Positions 21,728 to 30,083 of a stretch of 64,000 nt of DNA are shown here, in pieces. The position numbers and the translations under genes are program-made. The first letter of the stretch is position 1, and each line of letters begins with the position of its first letter. The stretch comes from Bacillota bacterium (GTDB taxonomy: Bacteria > Bacillota_A > Clostridia > Christensenellales > Aristaeellaceae), in NCBI GenBank assembly GCA_023421735.1, contig JAEZSP010000037.1:1-64000 (forward strand), given 5' to 3'. The notes beneath the pieces were generated by a model, which worked only from the letters and a program-made list of their open reading frames with translations, did not search any database and had not been told where the DNA came from.

Positions 21728-22771
21728 TTACACAACCTCTTTCAATCGTTCTGTCGTCAGGTACCCGACCGCCGCCCGGGCGTCCAGCGGGCAACGGTTG
21801 CCCGCGCGGTCGAATTGGTATAGCTTTTCGGGCGGAAAGTACACCACATTCAGCGTTTCGCGCATGTCCCAGCAGGTGGATGTCTTCACCTTCACGACGC
21901 CAAAGGAGGTTGCGAGGTTGAAGATGCTCTCGCTGCCCAGCTGCTCCACGTTCATGACGGTTGCGGGAACGCGGACGCCGTCCCGCACGGGCGAAAGGCT
22001 CACGTGCTCCGGACGGATTCCCAGCGCGCTGTCTTCAAACCGGAGGATGTTGGCGGGCGGGGAGCCGATGAACTGCGCCACAAAGAGATTGGCCGGATCG
22101 CTGTAAATCTCCCGGGGCGTGCCCTCCTGCATCACGCGGCCCTCGTTCAGAATGATGATGTGCGTGCCCATGGACATCGCCTCCACCTGGTCGTGGGTCA
22201 CGTAGACAAAGGTGGCGTTCAGCTTCTTATAAAGCTCGATAAGCTCGAAGCGCATCTGTGTGCGCAGCTTGGCGTCCAGATTCGAGAGCGGTTCGTCCAT
22301 GAGAAAAACCTTCGGCGTTTTGACGATGGCCCGCGCCAAGGCCACCCGCTGCTTCTGTCCGCCCGAAAGCTGGCCGGGGCGCTTGTTCTCGTGCTCCTCA
22401 AGCTCCACCAGCTTCACCACCCGGTCGACCATTTCCCGGCGCGCCCGCGCGGGGATTTTTTTAAGTTTGAGGCCATATTCGATGTTCTTCCGGACGCTCA
22501 TGTGGGGATAGAGCGCGTAATTCTGAAACACCATTGCCATGTCGCGCTCGGACGGCTCCGACTCGGTGATATCCCGCTCGTCCAGAAACACCCTGCCGCT
22601 GGTCTGGGGCGTCAAGCCCGCCAGAATGCGCAGAAGCGTCGATTTCCCGCAGCCGGATGGGCCAAGCAGAACCGCGAAATCGCCGTCCTCGACGGTCACA
22701 TCGATGTGATCGAGCACATTGGGCGTTTCCTTGAAGTCCTTGCAGATGTCATGGATGTGGATTTTCCCCAT
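21728..22771 (-). CDS. ABC-transporter ATP-binding protein, MsmK/UgpC type
   Basis: A 347-residue cytoplasmic ATPase that powers a carbohydrate-type importer. Walker [10 protein letters not shown] is at about residues 37-45, Q-loop [15 protein letters not shown] near 80-94, signature [15 protein letters not shown] near 135-149, Walker [13 protein letters not shown] just after, and H-loop VTHDQVEAM near 190. The C-terminal ~110 residues form the TOBE/MalK-type regulatory domain ([12 protein letters not shown]). The gene follows the second permease by 12 bases and adjoins the phosphatase gene. UgpC-like ATPases serve glycerol-3-phosphate, maltose and many other sugar systems and are often shared between transporters. 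Confidence 0.94.
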   Translation of the reverse strand: MGKIHIHDICKDFKETPNVLDHIDVTVEDGDFAVLLGPSGCGKSTLLRILAGLTPQTSGRVFLDERDITESEPSERDMAMVFQNYALYPHMSVRKNIEYGLKLKKIPARARREMVDRVVKLVELEEHENKRPGQLSGGQKQRVALARAIVKTPKVFLMDEPLSNLDAKLRTQMRFELIELYKKLNATFVYVTHDQVEAMSMGTHIIILNEGRVMQEGTPREIYSDPANLFVAQFIGSPPANILRFEDSALGIRPEHVSLSPVRDGVRVPATVMNVEQLGSESIFNLATSFGVVKVKTSTCWDMRETLNVVYFPPEKLYQFDRAGNRCPLDARAAVGYLTTERLKEVV

Positions 22772-22783
22772 ATGATTTCCTCC

Positions 22784-23608
22784 TTATTTCAGCCCGAACT
22801 TGGCAAACGAATCCACCACCTGCCGCTGGAGCGCGAAGTAGGCGATCAGGATCGGGATGCAGGTCACAGTGGAGGCCGCCATCAGGGAGCCCCAGGTGTT
22901 GCGTTCGGCGCCCACAAAGGATTTCAGGCCGATTTGGATGGGCGCGATGTCCATGTTCTTGGATGTGATGAGCATGGGCCACATATAGTCGTTCCAGGCG
23001 TTGATGAACAGAATGATCGCCAGTGACGCCACGGTGGCCTTGACATTGGGGAGGATGATTTTGAACAGAATCCCCAGATCCTTCTGTCCGTCCATCCGCG
23101 CGGCGTCGATGAGGGAGAGGGGAAACGCCTTGAGCGACTGATACAGGGATAGAATCACGAATGCGGAGGCGACGGACGGCAGAATGATGGCGATCAGGGT
23201 CCCATTTAGGCCGATACGGTTGACGACCACATAGTTGGGGATCATGATGATCTGAAACGGAATCACCCACGAAAGACTCAGGAGCACGAACACCAGCCCC
23301 TTCGCCTTGAACTCCCACCGCACCAAAGCGTATGCCGCAAGAATGCCTGTCGCGAGCTGACAGGTAACCTGTGCGAGAACGATGATGAGCGAGTTTGCCG
23401 TCATTTTGAGCATGTTAATGGACTCGAAGGCATATCTGTAATTTTCAAACGTCATCTGAAGGGGAAATAGTGTGGGCTGATAAATCTCGCCGGGCCCCTT
23501 GAGGGACGAAATGATCATCCAATAGACCGGAAAAACCGAAACAAACGACAGGGCGATCAATGCGATGTGGATGAGCACCCTCCTTGATATCAATAATGTG
23601 CGCCGCAT
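22784..23608 (-). CDS. ABC-transporter permease, MalG/UgpE type
   Basis: A 274-residue integral membrane protein with about six helices. The cytoplasmic EAA loop is visible as SLIDAARMDGQKDLGILFKIILP (about residues 163-185, EAA replaced by DAA), the docking site for the ATPase. It forms the inner-membrane pore with the upstream permease. I start at ATG 23608, four bases after GGAGGGA; an ATT/ATG ten codons earlier would overlap the previous gene and has no better site. It lies 13 bases after the MalF-like gene. Confidence 0.92.
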   Translation of the reverse strand: MRRTLLISRRVLIHIALIALSFVSVFPVYWMIISSLKGPGEIYQPTLFPLQMTFENYRYAFESINMLKMTANSLIIVLAQVTCQLATGILAAYALVRWEFKAKGLVFVLLSLSWVIPFQIIMIPNYVVVNRIGLNGTLIAIILPSVASAFVILSLYQSLKAFPLSLIDAARMDGQKDLGILFKIILPNVKATVASLAIILFINAWNDYMWPMLITSKNMDIAPIQIGLKSFVGAERNTWGSLMAASTVTCIPILIAYFALQRQVVDSFAKFGLK

Positions 23609-23621
23609 TTTTCCCTCCGCC

Positions 23622-24563
23622 TCAACCCTGATTATCATAGAAGGAGAACCGCTTCGAAAGCGCGGTCAGGACGAGCCCCAGAATGCCGAACACTGCGAAG
23701 AACAGCACGCCCGCGGCGGAACTCATCCCCACGTTTAGGTCACTGAAGCCGTATTTATACATCATGTAGAATATATTCGTGGACTTGTTCATTGGCCCAC
23801 CCTGGGTGAGCATGTCGATAAACACGAAGGTTGTCTGGCTTGTAAAGAGGACCGTCATCATGAGCATGAACATGATGGTGGGCGAAATGAGCGGCAGAGT
23901 GATGTCACGGAAGGCGTGGAAGCCTTTGGAGCCCTCGAGCATCGCGGCCTCGTAGTACTGCCGGTTGACGTTTGTAAGCGCCGCCGAGAACAGGATCGTG
24001 CTGAAGCCCATCATCTTCCAGCCCGTGATGAAGAGGATGACCCACTTTGCCAGCGCGGGATTTGCGAAAAAGGATTTGTCAGTGGTCGAGTAAAGCCCAA
24101 GGTTTGCCAACAGTATGCTCACAAGCCCGTTGCCCGGCAAAAGGAGCCAGCGAAAGATGGAGCCCACGACCACGGGCGACATCATCATGGGGATGAAAAA
24201 CAGCGCGCGGTATGTCCGTTTGGCACCTTCTACGAGGTTCTGCGTCGCGCTCGCGAGAAACAGCGGCAGGACGATCGAGAAGGGCAGCATACCTGCGATG
24301 TAAAAACCCGTGTTGCGCACAGCGCGCGCGAAATTCGCGTTATGAACAAGCCGCAGAAAGTTTTTCAGTCCCACGTACTCGGGCACCGTGCCCGGTACCA
24401 TGCCCCAGTCATAAAATGCCAGCCGGAACGTCTCCACCAGTGGGCGGTACAGCCAAAATCCGATGAGCAGAACCGCCGGGAGCACATACCAGTACGGCCG
24501 AACCGCCCGTCTGATCCGTCGTCCCCTCGTCGCGCGCTCCGCGTGGGCAACTGAAATCGTCAT
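23622..24563 (-). CDS. ABC-transporter permease, MalF/UgpA type
   Basis: A 313-residue membrane protein with about six transmembrane helices. The first lies at about residues 25-45 (YWYVLPAVLLIGFWLY), and the EAA-like loop YEAAMLEGSKGFHAFRDITLPLI at about 205-228. It pairs with the next permease. A basic N-terminus (ATRGRRIRRAVRPY) precedes the first helix. The ribosome site GGGGGG is close before the ATG. It follows the binding-protein gene by 73 bases. Confidence 0.92.
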   Translation of the reverse strand: MTISVAHAERATRGRRIRRAVRPYWYVLPAVLLIGFWLYRPLVETFRLAFYDWGMVPGTVPEYVGLKNFLRLVHNANFARAVRNTGFYIAGMLPFSIVLPLFLASATQNLVEGAKRTYRALFFIPMMMSPVVVGSIFRWLLLPGNGLVSILLANLGLYSTTDKSFFANPALAKWVILFITGWKMMGFSTILFSAALTNVNRQYYEAAMLEGSKGFHAFRDITLPLISPTIMFMLMMTVLFTSQTTFVFIDMLTQGGPMNKSTNIFYMMYKYGFSDLNVGMSSAAGVLFFAVFGILGLVLTALSKRFSFYDNQG

Positions 24564-24636
24564 GAAAACCCCCCGTTTCTGAACCGGGACGCCCCGGGAA
24601 GCGATCTCCCCAGGCCGTCCCGGCTAGTCGTTTGCG

Positions 24637-25911
24637 TTACTGATGGAGGAGCTGATCGATCTCTTCCTGCCCGTTTTCAAGCACGGAAGCCACTTCCTCG
24701 TCTGTGGTCACGGCCTCGACAACCATGTTGGTGAACGCCTCGGCTGCTTCTGTCGCGCAGTTGGCGGGCCAGATGGTGACGCGGCGGATGCGCGCAAGCT
24801 GTTCGAGGTTGATCCGCATGAGCGGATTCTGATCCACGAAGTCCTTGAGGTAGGCTGGATCGTTTGCGATTTCGGTGCGCAGCGGGAGATAGCCCATTTT
24901 CGTCGTGATGATGGTGTAGGCTTCCGCGCTTGTGGCGTACTTGACAAACGCCCACACGGCTGCCACGCGCGCCGTATCGTTGGGATTGACGTGTACCGCA
25001 AGGCAGCTGCCGGAATTGACCGGAACGGCTTCCTTGCCCGCGAAGCTCGGCATGGCCGCGCCGCCCAGCTCCCAGCCACCCGCCGCAGCCGCCTGCTTGT
25101 ACATGGCCAGAACCGCCGTGGTGGTCAGGTGCATGCCCGCGTTTCCGGACATGAACATTTCGTATGTCTCACGCTCGGTGACGTCGGGAGTGGAGTCACT
25201 GTGGTACAGCTTTTTGAACATCTCCATGGCCTCGATGCCCTCGGGGCTGGCGAACACAGCTTCGGTGCGGTCGTCGTTCAGGATGTCCGCGCCATTGGAG
25301 TAAAACACGCCGTCTGTGACCCAGCCGTTGTCCGGCGCGAACAGAAGGCCGCCCTTGCCGGTTTTTTCATAGATCTGTTCGGAAGCCGCAAGCACCTCGT
25401 CCCAGGTCGCGGGCGGATCGTCGGGGTCAAGCCCGGCCTCCTCGAAGAGGGTGCGGTTGATGTAGAGCATGGGCGTCGAAAACGTGAAGGCGAGTCCGTA
25501 GGTCTTGCCGTCGATCTGGCCAAGCGCCAGCGCGTTATCGGAAATACCCGCGACGTGTGCGGCCAGTTCGTCCGCGGGGAAGATATCCTCATAGGCGTTC
25601 AGACCCAGCTTTTCGACGGACGCGTCCAGCGTCGGGAACGTGTGCTGAATGATGTCAACCTCCTTGCCCGCCGCGATGTCCGCGCGGAACACGGCATAGG
25701 TGTCGTCCGGCACGCCCTGCACGACGACGTTCATTTCTTTGCCCACCGTGTCGTTGAAGCCGTTGATGATTTCTTCCATGGCGGACTTGTTGGGCTCGTT
25801 GACCAGGCTGTAGGAATAGAAGGTAATGGTCAGGGGTTCGGCCTCCGCGACCGCGGGGAGCGCCGTTGCGAGAACGCACAGCGCCAGAAGAGTCAGGAAA
25901 ATCCGTTTCAT
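24637..25911 (-). CDS. ABC-transporter substrate-binding protein, family 1
   Basis: A 424-residue extracellular binding protein of the SBP_bac_1 (sugar) class. A signal peptide (about residues 1-23) ends in an A-x-A site, PAVAEAE, with no proper lipobox, so unlike most Gram-positive binding proteins it does not look lipid-anchored. The body shows ITFYSYSLVNEPNK, then ADIAAGKEVDIIQ and FSNGADILNDD-type features (YSNGADIL near 205) found in sugar-binding members. It starts 1 base after the metallophosphoesterase stop codon. The ligand is unknown; the Ugp-like transporter parts and two phosphatases in the operon suggest a phosphorylated sugar or glycerophosphodiester. Confidence 0.9.
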   Translation of the reverse strand: MKRIFLTLLALCVLATALPAVAEAEPLTITFYSYSLVNEPNKSAMEEIINGFNDTVGKEMNVVVQGVPDDTYAVFRADIAAGKEVDIIQHTFPTLDASVEKLGLNAYEDIFPADELAAHVAGISDNALALGQIDGKTYGLAFTFSTPMLYINRTLFEEAGLDPDDPPATWDEVLAASEQIYEKTGKGGLLFAPDNGWVTDGVFYSNGADILNDDRTEAVFASPEGIEAMEMFKKLYHSDSTPDVTERETYEMFMSGNAGMHLTTTAVLAMYKQAAAAGGWELGGAAMPSFAGKEAVPVNSGSCLAVHVNPNDTARVAAVWAFVKYATSAEAYTIITTKMGYLPLRTEIANDPAYLKDFVDQNPLMRINLEQLARIRRVTIWPANCATEAAEAFTNMVVEAVTTDEEVASVLENGQEEIDQLLHQ

Positions 25912-25912
25912 T

Positions 25913-26743
25913 TTATACGCGCTCCTTTTCGTTCATGGCCTTCATGAGATCCGTCATCTTCATGGAGAAGAAGGTGGTCGTCTCCGTCCCGTGGCGGAAG
26001 TGGCCGACGCTGACGCTGCCCGCGTCGATGGTGCCGAGGCTGTAATACCGGTCGTCGTTGAAGGAAATGGTCTCTTTGCTGAATTCGCCGCCGAAGGCAA
26101 GGCTGCCCGCCGTCGAATGAAGCGCATTTTTCAGGATTTCGGTCTTATTCGAGTGCGTATGACCGCAGAAGATGCCGATGACGTCGCCTGTCAAAAGAGC
26201 TTCGAACCGCGCGGAATCCTTGATAAACTCGTATTTCTCCATGCCGAAGAACGAAGCGGTGTGCGGGGGATGGTGGAGCGCAACGATGGACGGGCCCGGC
26301 TTTTTCATCTCTTCCGCAAAAAAAGTCCACTGCGCCTCGCTCAATTCGCCGTTTTCGGCGTTCGTATAGCCGGTATCCAGCACGATCAAGCGGATGCCGC
26401 TGATTTCCCGCGCGTAGAACAGCTGACCGTCCGTTACCAGCGCGTCCCCAAACGCCGTCACATATCCCTCGATGCGGTCATGGTTTCCGAGGGTCAAAAA
26501 ATACGGAATTTCGCCCAGTGTTTCTTCAAGCACAGACTTTAAAAGCCGGTAGTCTTCCGCGTTGCCCTCGTGGACGTTGTCCCCGGTCAGCAGGACAAAA
26601 TCAACGTTCGAGGCGGCGATGGCAGAAAGCACCTCCCGCGCGGCATCGACCGGCGACTTTGAAAGGGACGGCATCAACCCTAACAGCCTGTCCTTATGGT
26701 AGTCTGTTAAAAAATGGAGATCCGACAGGTGCGCAAATTTCAT
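25913..26743 (-). CDS. Metallophosphoesterase, calcineurin-like
   Basis: A 276-residue cytoplasmic enzyme with the full set of dimetal motifs: AHLSDLHF at the N-terminus (D-x-H), LLTGDNVHEG near residue 62 (GD), LGNHDR near 100 (GNHD), VALHHPPH near 160 and FCGHTHSN near 205 (GHTH). This pattern is close to CpdA/GpdQ-type phosphodiesterases. I start at 26743 because AAAGGAGGATC lies just upstream; an ATG 12 codons earlier overlaps the promoter and operator region. It is the first gene of the transporter operon and may cleave an imported phosphodiester; that is inference from context. Confidence 0.9.
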   Translation of the reverse strand: MKFAHLSDLHFLTDYHKDRLLGLMPSLSKSPVDAAREVLSAIAASNVDFVLLTGDNVHEGNAEDYRLLKSVLEETLGEIPYFLTLGNHDRIEGYVTAFGDALVTDGQLFYAREISGIRLIVLDTGYTNAENGELSEAQWTFFAEEMKKPGPSIVALHHPPHTASFFGMEKYEFIKDSARFEALLTGDVIGIFCGHTHSNKTEILKNALHSTAGSLAFGGEFSKETISFNDDRYYSLGTIDAGSVSVGHFRHGTETTTFFSMKMTDLMKAMNEKERV

Positions 26744-26768
26744 GAGTGATCCTCCTTTTTCGATCCAC

Positions 26769-26778
26769 CTTGCATGCA
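26769..26778. promoter_or_regulatory. Operator-like site near the transporter operon start (half of a pair)
   Basis: CTTGCATGCA, identical to ten bases of the palindrome at 26863-26874. It lies where the minus-strand transcript of the metallophosphoesterase operon would begin, just after AT-rich -10-like sequence (TATTATATAT on the minus strand). Confidence 0.55.
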
Positions 26779-26862
26779 TATATAATACATGTTGAATTTT
26801 AAGGAAATATCAACCCATGCCAAAATGGAAGTTATTCGAAAGCACTGAATTTTCCTTCGGAT

Positions 26863-26874
26863 CTTGCATGCAAG
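26863..26874. promoter_or_regulatory. Operator-like palindrome over the gntR -35 box
   Basis: CTTGCATGCAAG is a perfect 12-base palindrome overlapping the -35 hexamer of the regulator promoter. A second CTTGCATGCA sits about 94 bases away by the divergent operon. This is the arrangement expected for an autoregulated GntR repressor. Confidence 0.6.
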
Positions 26875-26892
26875 CTGTGTTTGCTTTATAAT
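26864..26892 (+). promoter_or_regulatory. Promoter of the GntR regulator gene
   Basis: TTGCAT (26864-26869), exactly 17 nt, TATAAT (26887-26892), 34 bases before the chosen ATG. Confidence 0.75.
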
Positions 26893-26925
26893 GGAATAAT
26901 CATGAGCAGGCGAAGGGGAATAGAC

Positions 26926-27579
26926 ATGAGCGAAGATATGGTGAAGACTGCATACGGCATTTTGAAGGAAAAGATTATAGAGTGCGCATATCCGCCGGGC
27001 AGTCTCCTCTCCGCCAATCAGATCGCGGGCGAACTGGGCATGAGCCGTACCCCGATTCAGGGTGCTTTTCTCCGACTCGAGCAAGATGGGTACGTCAGCG
27101 CCGTGGAAAAGCGCGGAATCATTGTACGGGAGTTGGCATTTCGCGATTTTTATGAGATTACCGAGGCGATTTTGTTCGGCATGATCTACGCCGCGGAGGG
27201 AAATGAGGATTTCTGCCGGGTGATCGACCTCAAAGGCTTTGACGTGCTCGTCGAGGAATGCGCGCGGTCGAAAGCGGACGGGGATTACATCTCTTACAGC
27301 AAGCAGACGCTCGCCTGTTTTGAGATGATCGCGTCGACGCAGAACAACGTTACGCTCATGCTTTACTTCCGGGAGCTGCTCAACAAATTTTTGCGCTATT
27401 GCTATTTTTCCGCGCAAACAAATGCGAACCAGAGCAAATATACGCGCCTTGACATGCTCAGAAACGTACGCGAGGCACTGCGTGAAAATGACCGCGCGGG
27501 CGTGATTCACGTCTTGTGGGCCTTTATGCGCAGGAATCGTGAGACGTTGAGCGCATTGCGAACGGGGCCGTTATATTGA
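26926..27579 (+). CDS. GntR-family transcriptional regulator
   Basis: A 217-residue regulator with a winged helix-turn-helix at about residues 5-72 (YGILKEKIIECAYPPGSLLSANQIAGELGMSRTPIQGAFLRLEQDGYV in two adjoining parts), the normal GntR signature. The helical C-terminal domain (about 80-215) is of FCD/FadR-like type, where a small effector would bind. I start at ATG 26926, preceded by CGAAGGGGAA; earlier in-frame TTG and ATG codons overlap the -10 box. It is divergent from the transporter-phosphatase operon and very likely controls it, together with its own gene, through the paired CTTGCATGCA sites. Confidence 0.9.
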   Translation: MSEDMVKTAYGILKEKIIECAYPPGSLLSANQIAGELGMSRTPIQGAFLRLEQDGYVSAVEKRGIIVRELAFRDFYEITEAILFGMIYAAEGNEDFCRVIDLKGFDVLVEECARSKADGDYISYSKQTLACFEMIASTQNNVTLMLYFRELLNKFLRYCYFSAQTNANQSKYTRLDMLRNVREALRENDRAGVIHVLWAFMRRNRETLSALRTGPLY

Positions 27580-27624
27580 TTTTATTGCCTGATTTTGATC
27601 GGGACATCATCAAACAGAATATAG

Positions 27625-27798
27625 TACTCCATCCACAACAGAACCGCGTTTTCGGCGATCCCTTTCGTCCCTGGCTTTGTCGCTCTCCGCTTGACGGAGG
27701 CGGAAAGTCCGCCCCTGGCTGCTACGCCTGCGCTCCAGCTTCGTGCCAGGAACAAAAGGACTACGCCGAATTCCATCACTTCTGTCATGGACGGAGTA
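27625..27798. repeat. MITE-like dispersed repeat, copy B (174 bp, intact ends)
   Basis: Starts TACTCCATCCACAACAGAA and ends with the reverse complement of TACTCCGTCCATGACAGAA: about 16 of 19 bases match as terminal inverted repeats. ATAG stands on both sides (27621-27624 and 27799-27802), a probable 4-bp target duplication. It is non-coding and aligns with the copy at 20769-20937. It takes up half of the 348-base gap between gntR and the dehydratase gene; the remainder (27803-27927) holds no gene I can support. Confidence 0.82.
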
Positions 27799-27927
27799 AT
27801 AGATGGTTGCCATTTCACATAAAAAGGGCTAAGGCAGACCCGCACAATTGCGCAGCGCGCCTTTTCGCCTACGCCAAGCGGAGAGCGCGACTGAGGCGTT
27901 GCCGTCCGACGGGAACACAGAAGGAGA

Positions 27928-28959
27928 ATGCGTGTGACAATACTCGTAACGGGCGGCGCCGGCTTTATTGGTGCGAATTTTATCTATTACGAGCTGGAGA
28001 GGCATCCGGAGGACCGGGTCGTGTGCCTTGACAAGCTGACGTATGCCGGAAATCTCAAAACGCTTGCGACAGCAATGAAGCACGATCAGTTTCGGTTTGC
28101 CAAGGGCGATATCACAGACAGGGGTCGCGTGGAAGCGGTTTTTGCGGAGGAAAAGCCGGACCTGGTCGTCAACTTTGCGGCGGAAACCCACGTCGATCGC
28201 TCGATCGATGATCCGGGCATCTTTGTGCGCACAAATGTGCTGGGGACCCAGATTCTTTTGGACGCATGCCGAACGTGCGGCAGCGTGCGCTATCATCAGG
28301 TTTCGACCGACGAGGTTTACGGCGATCTGCCGCTTGACCGGCCTGATTTGTTCTTTACGGAAGAGACGATGATCCATACCTCCTCGCCCTATTCCGCAAG
28401 CAAGGCCGGTGCGGATCTTCTCACGCTCGCCTATTTCCGCACATTCAAACTCCCGATTACGATTTCGCGCTGTTCAAACAACTATGGCCCCTATCAATTC
28501 CCGGAAAAACTCATCCCTCTGACGATTATCCGCGCGCTCTCGGATCAGCCGTTGCCCGTCTATGGCAAGGGTGAAAATGTGCGCGACTGGCTGTATGTGA
28601 AAGATCATTGCGCGGCCATCGACTTAATCTGCCGTCAGGGGAACATCGGCGAGGTCTATAACATCGGGGGTCACAATGAAAAGACCAATCTCGAAGTGGT
28701 TACGATCATCCTGAACGCGCTTGGAAAGAGCGAATCGCTCATTGCATTCGTGACCGACCGCCCGGGACACGACAGGCGCTACGCCATCGACCCGGCAAAG
28801 ATCAATCGTGAATTGGGCTGGCAGCCGCAGACAATGTTTGAGGATGGCATTGCCCGCACCGTCGAGTGGTATTTGTGCAATCGGCCCTGGTGGGAGGAAA
28901 TCGTCAACTGCGAATACCGCGGCGATTGCGGGAAGATGTACGGCAGCCGGCAGCGTTGA
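27928..28959 (+). CDS. rfbB: dTDP-glucose 4,6-dehydratase
   Basis: A 343-residue extended short-chain dehydrogenase that converts dTDP-glucose to dTDP-4-keto-6-deoxyglucose, the branch point to dTDP-rhamnose and other deoxysugars. The NAD-binding loop VTGGAGFIGANF is at about residues 6-17. STDEVYGDL (about 127-135) supplies catalytic Asp-Glu, and YSASKAGADLL (about 154-164) the Tyr-x3-Lys pair. NNYGPYQFPEKLIPL and the C-terminal GHDRRYAID are RfbB-specific. The start follows AGAAGGAGAA. The other rhamnose genes (rfbA, rfbC, rfbD) are not in the window, so it is isolated. It probably serves surface polysaccharide synthesis. Confidence 0.93.
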   Translation: MRVTILVTGGAGFIGANFIYYELERHPEDRVVCLDKLTYAGNLKTLATAMKHDQFRFAKGDITDRGRVEAVFAEEKPDLVVNFAAETHVDRSIDDPGIFVRTNVLGTQILLDACRTCGSVRYHQVSTDEVYGDLPLDRPDLFFTEETMIHTSSPYSASKAGADLLTLAYFRTFKLPITISRCSNNYGPYQFPEKLIPLTIIRALSDQPLPVYGKGENVRDWLYVKDHCAAIDLICRQGNIGEVYNIGGHNEKTNLEVVTIILNALGKSESLIAFVTDRPGHDRRYAIDPAKINRELGWQPQTMFEDGIARTVEWYLCNRPWWEEIVNCEYRGDCGKMYGSRQR

Positions 28960-28978
28960 CGAGTCCACAGAGATTCGA

Positions 28979-29177
28979 TTCGGATAAAGATGCTTCATGA
29001 TCCAATCGGTTTGCGGAAATCGCAAAAAAGAAGTGCCGCGGGAAGCAATGACAAACACCCGTCTTCGGATAATGCCGTGCTCGAATGGGGCGATGAAGCG
29101 ATTGGGGGCCAATCCACCTTCCTCCCCAATCAAATCGTCGTTCCGGGTTGTCCCGGAACGACGTCGCTTTATCTGAA
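28979..29177. repeat. Inverted-repeat-bounded intergenic region with a perfect 12-bp hairpin
   Basis: TTCGGATAAAG (28979-28989) faces CTTTATCTGAA (29167-29177), a 10-of-11 inverted repeat about 199 bases apart. Inside, CGTCGTTCCGGG (29136-29147) pairs perfectly with CCCGGAACGACG (29152-29163) over a TTGT loop, and GATTGGGG pairs with CCCCAATC. The region separates two convergent genes, so the hairpin could be a bidirectional terminator, or the whole could be another small mobile element. No target duplication is obvious. Confidence 0.45.
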
Positions 29178-29198
29178 CAGAAAAGCCATGCCACGTTG

Positions 29199-30065
29199 CT
29201 ATGCCGTTTCAGCCTTGCGGGCTTCCTCCTCTTCGGGTGTAAGCTCGAGCAGTTCCGGGTGCTGAAGATAATTGAGGAATGTGTGAACGCCGACCGCATA
29301 CTCGGCACCACCGCAGATGCGCTCATCGGTATTAAAACCGAGTGGGAGTGTGAGCTTGCGCACGCCCTGTCCGCCGGAAAGAGCGACCTCGCGTTCGGGC
29401 CTGCCAAAGCTCAGAAAGATGGAGCAGGTGCCGAAGTTGTAAAGGTGGTGGAAGATGGCGGGCAGGCCGATCGACATCATGTTCGTGATGAAGAAACTGC
29501 AATGGAAGGGGCTGATCTCAATGATTTTTTTGGGCATGATTCCCAGCCGGTCACAGCCCTTCAGAACCTTGACGGCCACCCAAGGCAGGATCGGAATGCG
29601 CAGAAGCTTGCTTGCGAAATTGACGGCGCTGTTGTCCTCTTCCGGTTTTTTCGCAATGGCGACCTGCTCGTCGAATTTGCGCGCGACGTCAAGAAGCGTG
29701 TCATCCGGCGTGCAATGCACCTTGACGAGCGCCTCTTTGAATGAGCCGTCTTCCGTATCGCGCAGTATGGTGAGCGAGATCGTGATGTCCTTGTGTTCAT
29801 AGATGCGGTTGCCCATCACGAAATAATTCATGACGGGGTACTTGCGCACGGTACGCACAAAGGCCGCGACCATGATTGTCAGAAACGATATGGTGTGCCC
29901 ACTTTTCTTAAGGCTGCGGATGTAATTTGCCATGGCGTCATAATCCGCCGGATAGTTCACCTGGTTCATGGACTCGCATCTCGTCGGCATGATGAGAGGC
30001 GTGAAGAGGATGATGGGGTCAAGTGTTTTTGAAATATCAATGCCGTCATTGCGATGACCGAACAT
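29199..30065 (-). CDS. 2-oxoacid dehydrogenase E2 / chloramphenicol-acetyltransferase-fold protein without the usual catalytic His
   Basis: A 288-residue protein with the CAT/E2 acyltransferase catalytic fold only: no lipoyl or subunit-binding domains precede it. The segment near residue 245, GFNTDERICGGAEYAV, aligns with the E2 active-site motif (DHRVIDGAEAA). The catalytic His is Glu and the following Asp is Gly, so ordinary acyl transfer looks unlikely. The core CSFFITNMMSIGLPAIFHHLYNFGTCSIFLSFG corresponds to the beta-sheet of the fold. The start at 30065 is preceded by GGGAGGTGG. It lies 18 bases after the ThuA-like gene and is probably co-transcribed. The role is unknown. Confidence 0.68.
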   Translation of the reverse strand: MFGHRNDGIDISKTLDPIILFTPLIMPTRCESMNQVNYPADYDAMANYIRSLKKSGHTISFLTIMVAAFVRTVRKYPVMNYFVMGNRIYEHKDITISLTILRDTEDGSFKEALVKVHCTPDDTLLDVARKFDEQVAIAKKPEEDNSAVNFASKLLRIPILPWVAVKVLKGCDRLGIMPKKIIEISPFHCSFFITNMMSIGLPAIFHHLYNFGTCSIFLSFGRPEREVALSGGQGVRKLTLPLGFNTDERICGGAEYAVGVHTFLNYLQHPELLELTPEEEEARKAETA

Positions 30066-30083
30066 GCCGCCACCTCCCTGTCA

